A stretch of DNA of 64,000 bases from positions 180,111-244,110 of the forward strand of contig JADJDU010000010.1 of assembly GCA_016702505.1 (NCBI GenBank), written 5' to 3'. Positions within the stretch are counted from its first letter, which is position 1. Each line of letters starts with the position of its first letter. Of this stretch, positions 16,542-26,397 are shown piece after piece. The translations under genes and the position numbers were made by a program. This stretch comes from Microthrixaceae bacterium (lineage in GTDB: Bacteria; Actinomycetota; Acidimicrobiia; Acidimicrobiales; Iamiaceae). Below the pieces are notes generated by a model. It had not been told where the DNA came from, did not search any database, and saw only the letters and a list, made by a program, of their open reading frames with translations.

Positions 16542-17800
16542 AGGGGATCTCGGGCCGCCCAGGGTGGAACCGGTGGTTGGGTGGCGTAGTCCTCCGCGGT
16601 CCGGGACCGGGTTAGGTCATCGACCTCGAGCCAAGCCCGCGAGCAGCGGCTCCAGGCCTGCTGGGCCTCGACGAACTCGCGGCGCCTGCTCAACCGCGTC
16701 GCGTCACGGCCCAACGCCGTGGCCCGCTCCACGTTGCGCCCGGTGGCTGACCGCCACGGTTCGGTTGGGCGGGTGGTGACGTCGACCAACAGGTCCTCGG
16801 TGTCCACCTCGGGGCCGATGAGGGCCACGGCCTGGCGCCAGGGGCGGCCCGAGTCCTCGACCGGTGCCATGGCCAGGAGTTGGGGCGGTTGGCCGTAACG
16901 GTGAACGCGTAGCCACGCCTGATGTTCCCCCAGGCCTCCCAGGTGAACGACCAGGTGGTGGCCGTGGCGTTCGGCCTTTATGACCCGGCCGTCGAGGTCG
17001 GCACCGAACAGCACCGGGATGGTGGGGCGGGGTACGAGGCGTTCCCGGGTCGGTGCAGAGCGAGCCGCCCCACCTTCGGCGGCGGCCATCGGAGCCGCCG
17101 CCACCGGAGCCGGCGCGGCCATCTCGACCAGTCTCGCCACCTGGTCCTGGCCCGTGGCCCGTCGGTGGAGGGCGCCCGAGAGGATCTGAAGGCGGTCAGC
17201 CAGGTGCGGGTCGTGGGGATAGACCGCTTTGACCCAACGGGAAGATCGCGCCGTGGTGGCGGCCAGTAGTTCGACCTCTTCATCCCAGGCGTCGGGGTCG
17301 ATGTGTTCCCACCGGGCCAGCCCGGCTGTTACCAGTTCCAGCCCGCTGGGTTCGGGGTTGAGGTCGTGGGTCAGGTCCAGGGCGTGGACTCCGAGGTCGA
17401 TGAGCGAAGCGGCCAGGACCGTGTCTCGGTGGTTGGTGGCGGTCAGCTCCTCGAGGCCCACAGCCAGGCGGCCCAGTAGCGGGAGGGGGTTGGACCCGAT
17501 GGGGCGGACCGTGCTGGACGTTGATGTCATCCACCAACGGTCCGAGTCGGTCGGCGTGCCTGGCCCCAGAACCCGTCGGACCACGGCGAGATCGTCTTCG
17601 GAGGGTTCGAGGGGTACGGCCAGGAAGCTCAAACGATCCGGCCGGGCGTAGTCCACGTCAACTTCGGTGGTTCCCCCGGCCAGCGTGACCATGGCCAAGC
17701 CCGCCGGCCCCGGAGTACCCCCACCAGAGGCCAACCGGTGGTGTTCGGTCCGGGTGAGGCGCCGACGGTTGTCTGACTGTGACCCGCGATCGGTGGTCAT
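16523..17800 (-). CDS. Hypothetical protein, partner of sigma-like gene
   Basis: 425 residues from ATG 17800, which overlaps the upstream stop (ATGA). I do not recognise the family. The protein has no signal peptide or membrane helix. It divides into an N-terminal region (1-280, rich in Asp, Leu and Trp), an Ala/Pro-rich hinge at about 230-260, and a C-terminal region that looks like a short beta-rich domain (V-L-F-G-A-D-L-D-G-R-V-I-K) followed by a helical tail with R-R-E-F-V-E-A-Q-Q-A-W. The overlap with the sigma-like gene suggests co-translation and a shared task, perhaps regulation. Its stop lies in a tandem repeat array. Confidence 0.6.
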   Translation of the reverse strand: MTTDRGSQSDNRRRLTRTEHHRLASGGGTPGPAGLAMVTLAGGTTEVDVDYARPDRLSFLAVPLEPSEDDLAVVRRVLGPGTPTDSDRWWMTSTSSTVRPIGSNPLPLLGRLAVGLEELTATNHRDTVLAASLIDLGVHALDLTHDLNPEPSGLELVTAGLARWEHIDPDAWDEEVELLAATTARSSRWVKAVYPHDPHLADRLQILSGALHRRATGQDQVARLVEMAAPAPVAAAPMAAAEGGAARSAPTRERLVPRPTIPVLFGADLDGRVIKAERHGHHLVVHLGGLGEHQAWLRVHRYGQPPQLLAMAPVEDSGRPWRQAVALIGPEVDTEDLLVDVTTRPTEPWRSATGRNVERATALGRDATRLSRRREFVEAQQAWSRCSRAWLEVDDLTRSRTAEDYATQPPVPPWAARDPLLSDLA

Positions 17801-18549
17801 GGCCCGCTCGATTCGACGGTTTGGGCCACGGCTTCGGTGAAGGTGCGCTCGAGGCGCTGGAGGGCGATCGAGCGCCGCTGACGTACCGCTCCGGTCTCGG
17901 GTTCCTCGAAGCAGTCGTGGCGGCCGGCGTAGTGGAGGGCGGCCCAGCGGCTGGCGTGGTTGGCGGCCCGCGACCGGGGTGAGGGGACCGGTGTCTCGGG
18001 CCAAAGCTCCAGTTCTGGGTGGTCGGCCAGGTGGGTGAGGGTGAGTCCCCCGGCCACCACCCAGGCATCGAGCCGGGACCGTGCCACCAGCATCAGTTGC
18101 AGGTGGTGTCGGACCAAAGGTGCAGCGGCGTCATCGGTGGTGGCGTCGGACCACGTCGTGGGTGGGTCGGGTGCTGGATCACGTTCGCCCTCGGCTAGTA
18201 GGTCTCTCAGCGCCTCTCGCCGCCCGGCTCGCAGTCGGTCCACGGCCGCGTTGCGGATGGACCGCCGGGCGTAGGCGACCACATCGTTCAGCCCATCGCT
18301 GTGTCCCTCGGCCCCCGCCGCCAGCCGGCCCCAGACCCCCACCAGGACCGCCTGGCACAGATCATCGATGTGGTCAGGGCTGGCGGTCAGCCCCAAGCGG
18401 TGCAGTTCGCTGGCGGCCGCGGCCCGACCGTCGGGGCCCAGGCAGAAGCCTTGAAGCCGGTCGAGTGTCGCCGGATCTACACCGGTTTCGGCTTGGCGCC
18501 GTGTCCGGCGGTGCCCAGAGGCCGGGGTGGTGGGGGAGGGGCGATCCAT
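17797..18549 (-). CDS. Sigma-70 region 2-like protein (ECF-type), no clear region 4
   Basis: 250 residues from ATG 18549. Residues ~40-110 resemble sigma region 2: D-H-I-D-D-L-C-Q-A-V-L-V-G-V-W, then A-Y-A-R-R-S-I-R-N-A-A-V-D-R-L-R. The sigma-4 helix-turn-helix that normally follows is not recognisable. The C-terminal ~110 residues contain a possible helical segment with R-R-S-I-A-L-Q-R-L-E-R-T-F. It may be a diverged ECF factor, or a protein that borrows only the core-binding domain. It is the first gene of a two-gene unit and is divergent from the VWA protein gene. Confidence 0.55.
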   Translation of the reverse strand: MDRPSPTTPASGHRRTRRQAETGVDPATLDRLQGFCLGPDGRAAAASELHRLGLTASPDHIDDLCQAVLVGVWGRLAAGAEGHSDGLNDVVAYARRSIRNAAVDRLRAGRREALRDLLAEGERDPAPDPPTTWSDATTDDAAAPLVRHHLQLMLVARSRLDAWVVAGGLTLTHLADHPELELWPETPVPSPRSRAANHASRWAALHYAGRHDCFEEPETGAVRQRRSIALQRLERTFTEAVAQTVESSGP

Positions 18550-18667
18550 ATCTGTGATGACGATACGACGGCATCGTGACCGTCCCCAGTGAGAAATCTT
18601 CGGAGAACTTGTCCGCTTCTTGGCGGGGTACCCCCTGACAACCGGGCTGGCCCGGCGTCGATGGGGC

Positions 18668-19402
18668 ATGACCAACACAAAGAACACCCAGAAGACCCGT
18701 TCCACCAACAACATCACCGACGCCGAGCAAGCGCCCGGCCCCGTTCACCTCTACGTGCTGCTCGACCGCTCCGGTTCCATGCAGGCCATCCGGTCCGAGG
18801 TGATCGGCGGGTTCAACGCCTTCGTGGCCGGCCAACAGATCAACGGTGCCGATGCCCGCCTGACGATGGTGCAGTTCGACACCCAGGACCTGGCCGAGAC
18901 GGTTGTGGACGACGTCCCCATCCGCAAGGTGAAGCCCCTGACCCGGGCCCGGTTCCAGCCCCGGGGCGGAACTCCGCTCCTGGACGCCACCGCCCACATC
19001 ATCGCCCGGGCTCGGGCCAACGTCGGCGAGGCTTCCGACGGGGCCAACGTGGTGGTGGTGACCATTACCGACGGGCTCGAGAACGCCAGCCGAGAGTTCA
19101 CCCGATCCGACATCAAGGAGATGATCGGCGAACGCGAGGCCGCGGGATGGACCTTCGTCTACCTGTCGGCCGGGCTCGACGCCTACGACGACGCCACGTC
19201 CTACGGCTACGGGGCCGGGTCTGTCCAGGCCTGGGCCCCCGATGCCGAAGGGGCGGCACTGGCCTTCGCCTCGTTGGACATGGCAGTGGGCGAGATGCGG
19301 ACCAAGGTCCGACACTCCGCCCCCGTCGACCGACGAGACCTCTTCGAAGGGCACAAGCCTGCCGAAGTCGATCGCCGGGCCAAGCGCGGTGACCGTCGGT
19401 GA
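18668..19402 (+). CDS. VWA domain protein
   Basis: 244 residues from ATG 18668. The von Willebrand A fold begins at about residue 30 with the metal-site motif D-R-S-G-S-M (DxSxS). It continues with G-G-T-P-L-L-D-A (Thr ligand) and ends the MIDAS with I-T-D-G-L-E-N-A-S. There is no signal peptide, so the protein is cytoplasmic. Family members of this size are often linked with tellurite/stress (TerY-like) or ATPase complexes, but no such partner is adjacent. It is divergent from the sigma-like operon and converges on the cNMP-binding gene. Confidence 0.85.
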   Translation: MTNTKNTQKTRSTNNITDAEQAPGPVHLYVLLDRSGSMQAIRSEVIGGFNAFVAGQQINGADARLTMVQFDTQDLAETVVDDVPIRKVKPLTRARFQPRGGTPLLDATAHIIARARANVGEASDGANVVVVTITDGLENASREFTRSDIKEMIGEREAAGWTFVYLSAGLDAYDDATSYGYGAGSVQAWAPDAEGAALAFASLDMAVGEMRTKVRHSAPVDRRDLFEGHKPAEVDRRAKRGDRR

Positions 19403-19421
19403 TGGAGAGGTAGGGCCGGGC

Positions 19422-19844
19422 TCAGCCAGCGTCGACCAGGTCGTTCTCGGCCATCCGGTTGTCGGCGCTGGCCTTGAGGTGCCGGGCCACCGATGCGATG
19501 TCGAGCAGTTGACGGAACTCGGCTGCCCCGGCCACGTGGACCCGGGCCCCGTGACGGGTGCTGACAGTGGCGGTGCAGGGCACGTGGTTGATGAGGCCGA
19601 CCTCACCGACCCAGCTGTCGGGGCCCAGGGTCACCACGTGATCGGTTCCGTCAGGCTGGTGGTGAACCACCTCGACCTCACCGGATTCCACGATCACGAA
19701 CTGGCGGGCCAGACCGTCTTGGACCATGAGGATCCGCCCTGGGGATGCATCTATCGGGGTGAGCAGTCGGGCCACCAGATCCAGCTCTGGGTCGTCGCAC
19801 TCGGCGAAGAGGGGGAGTGCTCGTAGGTCGTAGACGTCGGACAC
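19422..19844 (-). CDS. Cyclic nucleotide-binding domain protein
   Basis: 140 residues. The start is placed at GTG 19844 because an A-A-G-G-A-G-G site lies six bases before it; the outer ATG at 19877 lacks one. The chain is one cNMP-binding beta barrel: L-P-L-F-A-E-C, G-R-I-L-M-V-Q-D-G, V-I-V-E-S-G-E-V-E-V, then G-P-D-S-W-V-G-E-V-G-L-I-N in place of the usual phosphate-binding G-E-x-A-L. There is no helix-turn-helix or other output domain, so it is not a CRP-type regulator alone. It may modulate a partner protein. It may not bind nucleotide tightly, since the phosphate cassette is altered. Confidence 0.8.
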   Translation of the reverse strand: MSDVYDLRALPLFAECDDPELDLVARLLTPIDASPGRILMVQDGLARQFVIVESGEVEVVHHQPDGTDHVVTLGPDSWVGEVGLINHVPCTATVSTRHGARVHVAGAAEFRQLLDIASVARHLKASADNRMAENDLVDAG

Positions 19845-19850
19845 GGAGGA

Positions 19851-19857
19851 CCTCCTT
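19851..19857 (-). promoter_or_regulatory. Strong ribosome binding site of the cNMP-binding gene
   Basis: On the minus strand AAGGAGG is followed after six bases by GTG 19844. This decides the start of the downstream gene against an upstream in-frame ATG. Confidence 0.75.
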
Positions 19858-19935
19858 GAAGGGGTACTACCGCCCATTCTTGCAAGATTCTGCTAACAAA
19901 AGTATGCGCGGTGCCACAAGTCACCCCCCCACCGT

Positions 19936-19966
19936 CTCCGCCGCAAGGCTCCGCCTTTCGGCGGAG
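19936..19966 (+). repeat. Hairpin repeat family B, copy 2
   Basis: Arms ctccgccgcaaggc and gcctttcggcggag pair over 14 positions with one mismatch around a tcc loop. It lies 7 bases downstream of the Ddn-like gene's stop (minus strand). Core bases match the copies at 14739, 25298 and 44120. Confidence 0.7.
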
Positions 19967-19972
19967 TTAGGT

Positions 19973-20416
19973 TTAGCGGGGGGTGAGCAGGACCACGGGG
20001 ATGTCCCGGTCGGTCTTGTTCTGGTAGCCCTGGTAACCCTTGTAGGCCTTGGTGATGGTGGGCCACAGCTCGGCCTTTTGGGCGGGTTCCGCGGTGTGGG
20101 CGGTCATTGGTCGGCGGGTGCCGTCGACTAGGACCTCCACCTCGGGGTTGGCGACCAGGTTCAGGTACCAGGCCGGGTGCCCGGGGTTTCCGCCCTTGGA
20201 CGCCACCAGCACGATCCGGTCCTGGTCAGCGATGGGGGCGGTGAGCATCACGGTGCGGTGTTCACCCGATCGGCGGCCGATCGTGGTCAGCTCCACCACC
20301 TTCATCCCCATCAACTGCCGGCCCAGCCGCCCTCCCGACACCGTGATCAGCAGGCGGTGGGTGCCGTTCATGAGTTTGAAGAAGGGTTCGGGAATGGCAG
20401 GCATGGGATCAGTCAA
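19973..20416 (-). CDS. Deazaflavin (F420)-dependent nitroreductase family protein, Ddn-like
   Basis: 147 residues from ATG 20416. The split beta-barrel family features are clear: T-T-I-G-R-R-S-G near residue 45, then V-A-S-K-G-G-N-P-G-H-P-A-W-Y-L-N-L at about 72-88, which contacts the F420 phosphate and deazaflavin, and N-P-E-V-E-V after it. Such proteins reduce quinones or nitro compounds with F420H2 and are typical of actinobacteria. Together with the LLM enzyme near 4 kb this implies that the host makes F420. A family B hairpin follows the stop. Confidence 0.9.
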   Translation of the reverse strand: MTDPMPAIPEPFFKLMNGTHRLLITVSGGRLGRQLMGMKVVELTTIGRRSGEHRTVMLTAPIADQDRIVLVASKGGNPGHPAWYLNLVANPEVEVLVDGTRRPMTAHTAEPAQKAELWPTITKAYKGYQGYQNKTDRDIPVVLLTPR

Positions 20417-20477
20417 CCACGATCGGGTTCCGCACCCGAACGTGGGCGGACCTGCCGTGCCCTGGACCAGGCCGGTG

Positions 20478-21004
20478 TCATCGTTCCCGGGTCATGGCCG
20501 CCCTCAGGGCTTCGACAGCGGCCTCGGGGTCCTCTACCTGCACTACCAGGTTGGTGAAGGCCTCGTCGTGAAGGCTGATGACCACCACCTGGCGGGCCCG
20601 ACCCACAAGCCACAGGTCCTTCTCGCCGTGAGAGCGGTAGGTGCCCGCCGTCATGACGCCGGGTAGGTAGGTGCCCGGAGCCCGGAACCCGATCCGTACC
20701 GAGTTCCGATCGGCCACACCGACGGCGTCACCGCCGTGACCGGCACGTCCACGCCGCGGCTGAGGGCCCAGAAGCGCATGAAGCCGACCGGGCGAACCAG
20801 GAGCCGATCATCGGGGGTGACCCCGACTGCGGCCAGGTTGGGGCCAGCGAAGCTGGTGGCACAGATCCCGCCCAACACCACCAACAGCACCGCCACCACC
20901 CAACCCAACCCGCTGGGCATGGCGAAACCTACGGCCCACATGGCCGCGGCCATGCCCACGATGGCCACCACCAATGCAAGGGTGCCCAGCGTGCGCTGAG
21001 ACAT
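20478..21004 (-). CDS. Small membrane protein with PH-like domain, one frameshift
   Basis: Two overlapping frames form one protein of about 175 residues. The N-terminal part (from ATG 21004) has two membrane helices (L-A-L-V-V-A-I-V-G-M-A-A-A-M-W-A-V and W-V-V-A-V-L-L-V-V-L-G-G-I), then P-V-G-F-M-R-F-W-A-L-S-R-G. Near 20710-20720 the frame must change so that D-V-P-V-T-A-V-T-P-S runs into A-D-R-N-S-V-R-I-G-F-R-A-P-G. The rest is beta-strand rich, ending in the helix E-A-A-V-E-A-L, as in bacterial PH-like domains. One added G would repair it. The function is unknown. It lies just downstream of the fumarase gene on the same strand. Confidence 0.6.
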
Positions 21005-21013
21005 GGCCTTCGG

Positions 21014-22654
<1,641 letters not shown>

Positions 22655-22731
22655 CACTGTCGAGGGTAGGTCCGTGCGCCGCGGTGGAGCCATCCGGCCC
22701 GACCACCGGGTCTAGGCGGTAGACCGGACCC

Positions 22732-24165
22732 ATGGATACCTCCACCATTCCCGCCCCTGAGCCCGGTACACCGACGAGGACCGAGCACGACACCATGGGG
22801 GAGGTGACGGTTCCAGCGTGGGCCCGGTGGGGTGCACAGACCCAGCGGGCGGTGGACAACTTCGCCATCTCGGGTAGGCCCGTCGATCGCCGGCTGATCC
22901 GGTCGCTGGCCCTGGTGAAGGCGGCGGCCGCAACCGTCAACGGGGCCTCGACCTTGGTCGCCCTGGATGCGCAACAGGCGAGAGCCATCGAGGTCGCCGC
23001 TGAACGGGTGGCGAGCGGCGAGTTCGACGCTCACTTCCCTGTCGACGTGTTCCAGACCGGATCGGGCACCTCGTCGAACATGAACGCCAACGAGGTGATC
23101 GCCAGCTTGGCCAACGAGTTGCTGGGAGATGTCGGGGCCCGTGTCCACCCCAACGACCACGTGAATGCCTCGCAGTCATCCAACGACGTGTTCCCGACGG
23201 CCATCCAGGTCGCCGCGGTCGAGGCGGTGTCCCTCGACCTGCTGCCTGCCCTCGGGGTGCTGTCGGCGACCTTGAGGGCCAAAGCTTCTGATCTGAGTGC
23301 AGTGGTGAAGGCCGGGCGAACCCACTTGATGGACGCGGTACCGGTCACCTTGGGTCAGGAGTTCGGTGGCCATGCCACCCAGATCGAGCAGGCCGCCGAT
23401 CGCCTGGCTGGTGTCCTGCCCCGCCTGAGCGCCCTGCCCATCGGGGGAACGGCGGTCGGCACTGGGCTGAACGCCCCTGTCGGGTTCGGCGCTGCCGTGG
23501 CCCAGGCGCTGAGCGACCGAAGCGGTCACGCCTTCACCGAGGCCCGAGACCACTTTGCTGCACAGGCCGCCCCCGATGCCCTCGTCGAGTTGTCGGGGCA
23601 GCTTCGTGGGTTGGCGGTGGCCCTGGTGAAGGTGGCCAACGACCTGCGATGGATGGCTTCGGGTCCTCGTACCGGGCTGGCCGAGATCGCGTTGCCCGAT
23701 CTGCAACCGGGTTCCTCGATCATGCCGGGCAAGGTGAACCCGGTGCTGTGCGAAGCGGTAACCCAGGTGGCGGCCCAGGTCATCGGCAACGACGCGGCCG
23801 TCGCCTTCGCCGGGAGCCAGGGCAACTTCGAGTTGAACACATACCTACCGGTGATGGCCCGCAACGTCTTGGAATCGGTGGACCTCCTTGCGGCGGTGTC
23901 GGCGTTGTTCGCCCGGCGGTGCGTGGCCGGGATCACCGCCGACGAGAACAGGTGCCAGGCCTTCGCCGAGTCCTCTCCGGCGGTGGTCACCTCGCTGAAC
24001 CCATACTTGGGCTACGAACGGTCGGCCGCGCTGATAAAGGAGAGCCGGGAGCGCGGCGTCGGGCTGCGGGATCTGGTGGCCGCCACCGGCGAACTGACCG
24101 CGATCCAGCTAGACGAAGCGCTCGACGTGATGGCGCTCACCCGGGGCGGGCTGCCATCGGAGTGA
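22732..24165 (+). CDS. fumC: Fumarate hydratase class II
   Basis: 477 residues. The fumarase/aspartase superfamily signature G-S-S-I-M-P-G-K-V-N-P is present at about residues 325-335. G-S-G-T-S-S-N-M-N-A-N-E, H-P-N-D-H-V-N-A-S-Q-S-S-N-D and G-R-T-H-L-M-D-A-V-P match the three other conserved regions. The substrate-recognition sequences favour fumarase over aspartase. The enzyme is iron-free and oxygen-stable, and catalyses the same TCA step as the class I enzyme encoded back to back with it. A shared upstream region of 77 bases could coordinate or switch their expression. Confidence 0.93.
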   Translation: MDTSTIPAPEPGTPTRTEHDTMGEVTVPAWARWGAQTQRAVDNFAISGRPVDRRLIRSLALVKAAAATVNGASTLVALDAQQARAIEVAAERVASGEFDAHFPVDVFQTGSGTSSNMNANEVIASLANELLGDVGARVHPNDHVNASQSSNDVFPTAIQVAAVEAVSLDLLPALGVLSATLRAKASDLSAVVKAGRTHLMDAVPVTLGQEFGGHATQIEQAADRLAGVLPRLSALPIGGTAVGTGLNAPVGFGAAVAQALSDRSGHAFTEARDHFAAQAAPDALVELSGQLRGLAVALVKVANDLRWMASGPRTGLAEIALPDLQPGSSIMPGKVNPVLCEAVTQVAAQVIGNDAAVAFAGSQGNFELNTYLPVMARNVLESVDLLAAVSALFARRCVAGITADENRCQAFAESSPAVVTSLNPYLGYERSAALIKESRERGVGLRDLVAATGELTAIQLDEALDVMALTRGGLPSE

Positions 24166-24185
24166 GGCGGCCTCGTTCGAGCTTG

Positions 24186-24674
24186 TCAGCCCTTGGCCGG
24201 GGAACCGGCGAAGGGGCCGGGGTCACCCGAAGCGGGGAGCTGAGGGTGGCTCCACGAGTTGACCTTGCCGACCAAGGCCCCGATGTCCTCCCACTCCGAG
24301 GGGTTCCAACCCTCGGACTGGCCGACGACCACCAGGTCCTGGCGGATGTACACCAGGGCGGGCAGGCGCTCCAGGCCCAACCCCTTGACCAGCGTGCGGT
24401 CCGGGTCGGTGAAGGTGAGGGTCTCCTCGGCGAGCGGTCCCAGGAACCGCTTGGCGTCGCGCTCGTCGGCGGTGACGGTCCATGCCACCCGGCAGTCGGC
24501 ACCTCGGAAGTGGGCCAGGAAGCGTCGGGCTGTCTTGAGGATCCACGCGCTCTCGTGGGTGTAGGGGTCTAGGACCACCGTGAGCAGCTGGAACGTGGTC
24601 AGCCACTCATCGAGGGGGCGGGCCTCGCCTCCGATAGCCGCAAGCTGCACGTCTTCGCTCACCTGGGTAACCAC
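24186..24674 (-). CDS. Thioredoxin-fold protein lacking a CxxC motif
   Basis: 162 residues from GTG 24674; GTG 24662 is also possible. The upstream frame is low-complexity and includes a tandem repeat, so it is excluded. The middle reads as a thioredoxin-like fold: L-L-T-V-V-L-D-P-Y as the first strand, C-R-V-A-W-T-V-T-A-D, F-T-D-P-D-R-T-L-V-K-G-L-G-L, then L-P-A-L-V-Y-I with the cis-proline position. Cysteines of a redox site are missing, so a redox role is unlikely. The ending is Pro/Gly-rich. It converges with fumC, 20 bases between stops. Confidence 0.65.
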   Translation of the reverse strand: MVTQVSEDVQLAAIGGEARPLDEWLTTFQLLTVVLDPYTHESAWILKTARRFLAHFRGADCRVAWTVTADERDAKRFLGPLAEETLTFTDPDRTLVKGLGLERLPALVYIRQDLVVVGQSEGWNPSEWEDIGALVGKVNSWSHPQLPASGDPGPFAGSPAKG

Positions 24675-24750
24675 GGCAGCGAAAGGTAGTCGCCTCGGGG
24701 GGTCGAACGCAGATCCCCGATGGGTCGGTTGGTCAGAGGACCCGGTAACT

Positions 24751-24796
24751 TCGCCCCCGTTCGCCCCCGTTCGCCCCCGTTCGCCCCCGTTCGCCC
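24751..24796 (+). repeat. 10-bp tandem repeat (tcgcccccgt), about 4.6 copies
   Basis: Four exact copies of tcgcccccgt and a partial fifth occupy the gap between the divergent thioredoxin-fold and membrane protein genes, ending 38 bases before the latter's ATG. The 10-bp period matches one DNA turn. Slippage here would change promoter spacing. Confidence 0.85.
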
Positions 24797-24834
24797 TGGG
24801 CCTAGGCGCCCGACCCTGGAGAGGAACCCCGAGA

Positions 24835-25290
24835 ATGGTCACCGCCGCCATCGGCAGCACCCCCTACAAGATCATGTTGCTGCTCCACATCGGCTCGGCC
24901 TTCGTGGCCTTCGCCCCCGCTTTCGTCTGGCCGTTCGTGTCGGTTCGCCTCAAGAAGGCCGGAGAGCCCGTCGGGGTCACCATCAACCGCTTGGCCGGGG
25001 GGAACACGCTCAAGATCCACGGCCCCGCCTACTTCGTCACCGGCTTCTTGGGTTTCGGGCTGGCCGGCATGAGCGAGAAGGTCTACCGGATGAGCCAGCC
25101 GTGGCTCATGGTGGCCGCCGCGCTGTGGTTCGGTGGCATGGGAATCATGTTCGGGTTGATGAACCCGGCCGAGAAGAAGGCCGCGGCCGGCGACGCCCAG
25201 GCCGAGAAGATGCTGTCCATGTGCGGCGGCATCCTTCACCTGATCTTGTTCGTGGCCCTGTTCCTGATGATCTGGAAGCCCGGGCTCTAA
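24835..25290 (+). CDS. Small integral membrane protein (DUF2269-like)
   Basis: 151 residues from ATG 24835. Four membrane helices are visible at about 12-35, 58-78, 85-105 and 128-148. The opening Y-K-I-M-L-L-L-H-I-G-S-A-F-V-A-F with an in-membrane His, and a second His near the last helix (I-L-H-L-I-L-F), recall DUF2269 or cytochrome-associated four-helix proteins. A charged loop with E-K-K-A-A-A-G-D-A-Q-A-E-K lies between helices 3 and 4. The function is unknown. A family B hairpin follows the stop. Confidence 0.65.
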   Translation: MVTAAIGSTPYKIMLLLHIGSAFVAFAPAFVWPFVSVRLKKAGEPVGVTINRLAGGNTLKIHGPAYFVTGFLGFGLAGMSEKVYRMSQPWLMVAAALWFGGMGIMFGLMNPAEKKAAAGDAQAEKMLSMCGGILHLILFVALFLMIWKPGL

Positions 25291-25297
25291 CCTGGAT

Positions 25298-25324
25298 CCG
25301 CCGAAAGGCAGAGCCTTCCGGCGG
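25298..25324 (+). repeat. Hairpin repeat family B, copy 3
   Basis: Arms ccgccgaaaggc and gccttccggcgg pair with one A-C mismatch around an aga loop. It starts 8 bases after the membrane protein stop. The flank after it (gagtttcggtcgccggcctg) is also shared with the copy at 44120, so the repeat unit is about 60 bases. Confidence 0.75.
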
Positions 25325-25555
25325 AGTTTCGGTCGCCGGCCTGACGGCCGACGTCTTCGCTGCTGCAACCGGCAAAGCCGGTCTCCGCAGGTCGGGGGGC
25401 TCCGCCACAAGGGGCTCTGCCCCGAACCCCCGCCCAGTCCTCCTGTTCCGGCTCATCAGACAGTTGAACGCCATCGGCGGCTGCCCAAAGAAGCGGATTC
25501 GTCTGGGTGACCAGGGTCATTGAGTAGCAGCCAAATCCGATCGGTGGATCGAGGT

Positions 25556-26389
25556 TTAGCCCGCGAACCGATTGGTGAGCCTGGTAACCCGAGCCGCTCG
25601 TGCGGCCACCGACGCCACGAATATCGCGGCGGCCACCAGGGCTACGGTGGCTCCGGCCGAGGTGTGGGCGGCCACCGACAGCGCCAGGCCCGTTGCCCCG
25701 GACACGACGCCGATACCGGCGGCCAGGGCCATCGTGGTCACCAGATCGTCGCTCCATTGGCGTGCCGCCGCCGCCGGAGCCACGAGGAGCGAGACGCACA
25801 GCACCGTTCCCATGGCGGGCAGGGTTGTGACCACCGCGATCTCGATGGATGCCATCAGGATCAGGTCCACCAGCAACACCCGGTAGCCGAGGGCGGCTAG
25901 CGCTCCGGGGTCGAACGCGCTGAGCACCAACTCCTTGTGGAAGAGCGCCAAGGTGGCAAGGATCACCGCCGCCACCACCGCGGTGATGACAACGTCACTC
26001 GGTGAGACGGTGGCAACCGAGCCCACCAGGTAGGCCGACACGTTTCGGGTGAACCCGTCAGAGGCCGAGACCAGCACCACGCCCAGGGCAAATCCGGCGG
26101 CCAGGACCACGCCTATGGCCGACGAGGACTCGACTTGGTCGGTGGCGCCGAGACCGACGATCGCGGCTACCACCACCAGTCCGAACACCAGGGCTCCGGC
26201 CATCAGGTTCACCCCGGCAAGACCGGCGAGCACCAGACCGGGAAAGGTGGCGTGGGTCAGCCCCATGACCAGGAAGGGCAGACGTCGAAGCACAACATGC
26301 ACCCCCACGACTCCGCCGACCACCGCCGCCAGGGTGACCTGAACCAGGGCCTCGACCGAGCCGAACGTGTCGATGATCCAGGGTTCCAC
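25556..26389 (-). CDS. Zinc/manganese ABC transporter permease, second subunit
   Basis: 277 residues from GTG 26389, starting 8 bases after the stop of the first permease, with a G-A-G-G-A site upstream. It has about eight membrane helices and the ABC-3 family pattern. The sequence H-A-T-F-P-G-L-V-L-A lies in helix 2, L-F-H-K-E-L-V-L-S-A-F-D forms the coupling region that contacts the ATPase, and L-L-V-A-P-A-A-A-A-R comes near the end. It works as a heterodimer with the preceding permease to move Zn2+ or Mn2+ inward. Confidence 0.9.
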   Translation of the reverse strand: MEPWIIDTFGSVEALVQVTLAAVVGGVVGVHVVLRRLPFLVMGLTHATFPGLVLAGLAGVNLMAGALVFGLVVVAAIVGLGATDQVESSSAIGVVLAAGFALGVVLVSASDGFTRNVSAYLVGSVATVSPSDVVITAVVAAVILATLALFHKELVLSAFDPGALAALGYRVLLVDLILMASIEIAVVTTLPAMGTVLCVSLLVAPAAAARQWSDDLVTTMALAAGIGVVSGATGLALSVAAHTSAGATVALVAAAIFVASVAARAARVTRLTNRFAG

Positions 26390-26397
26390 GTCGTCGG

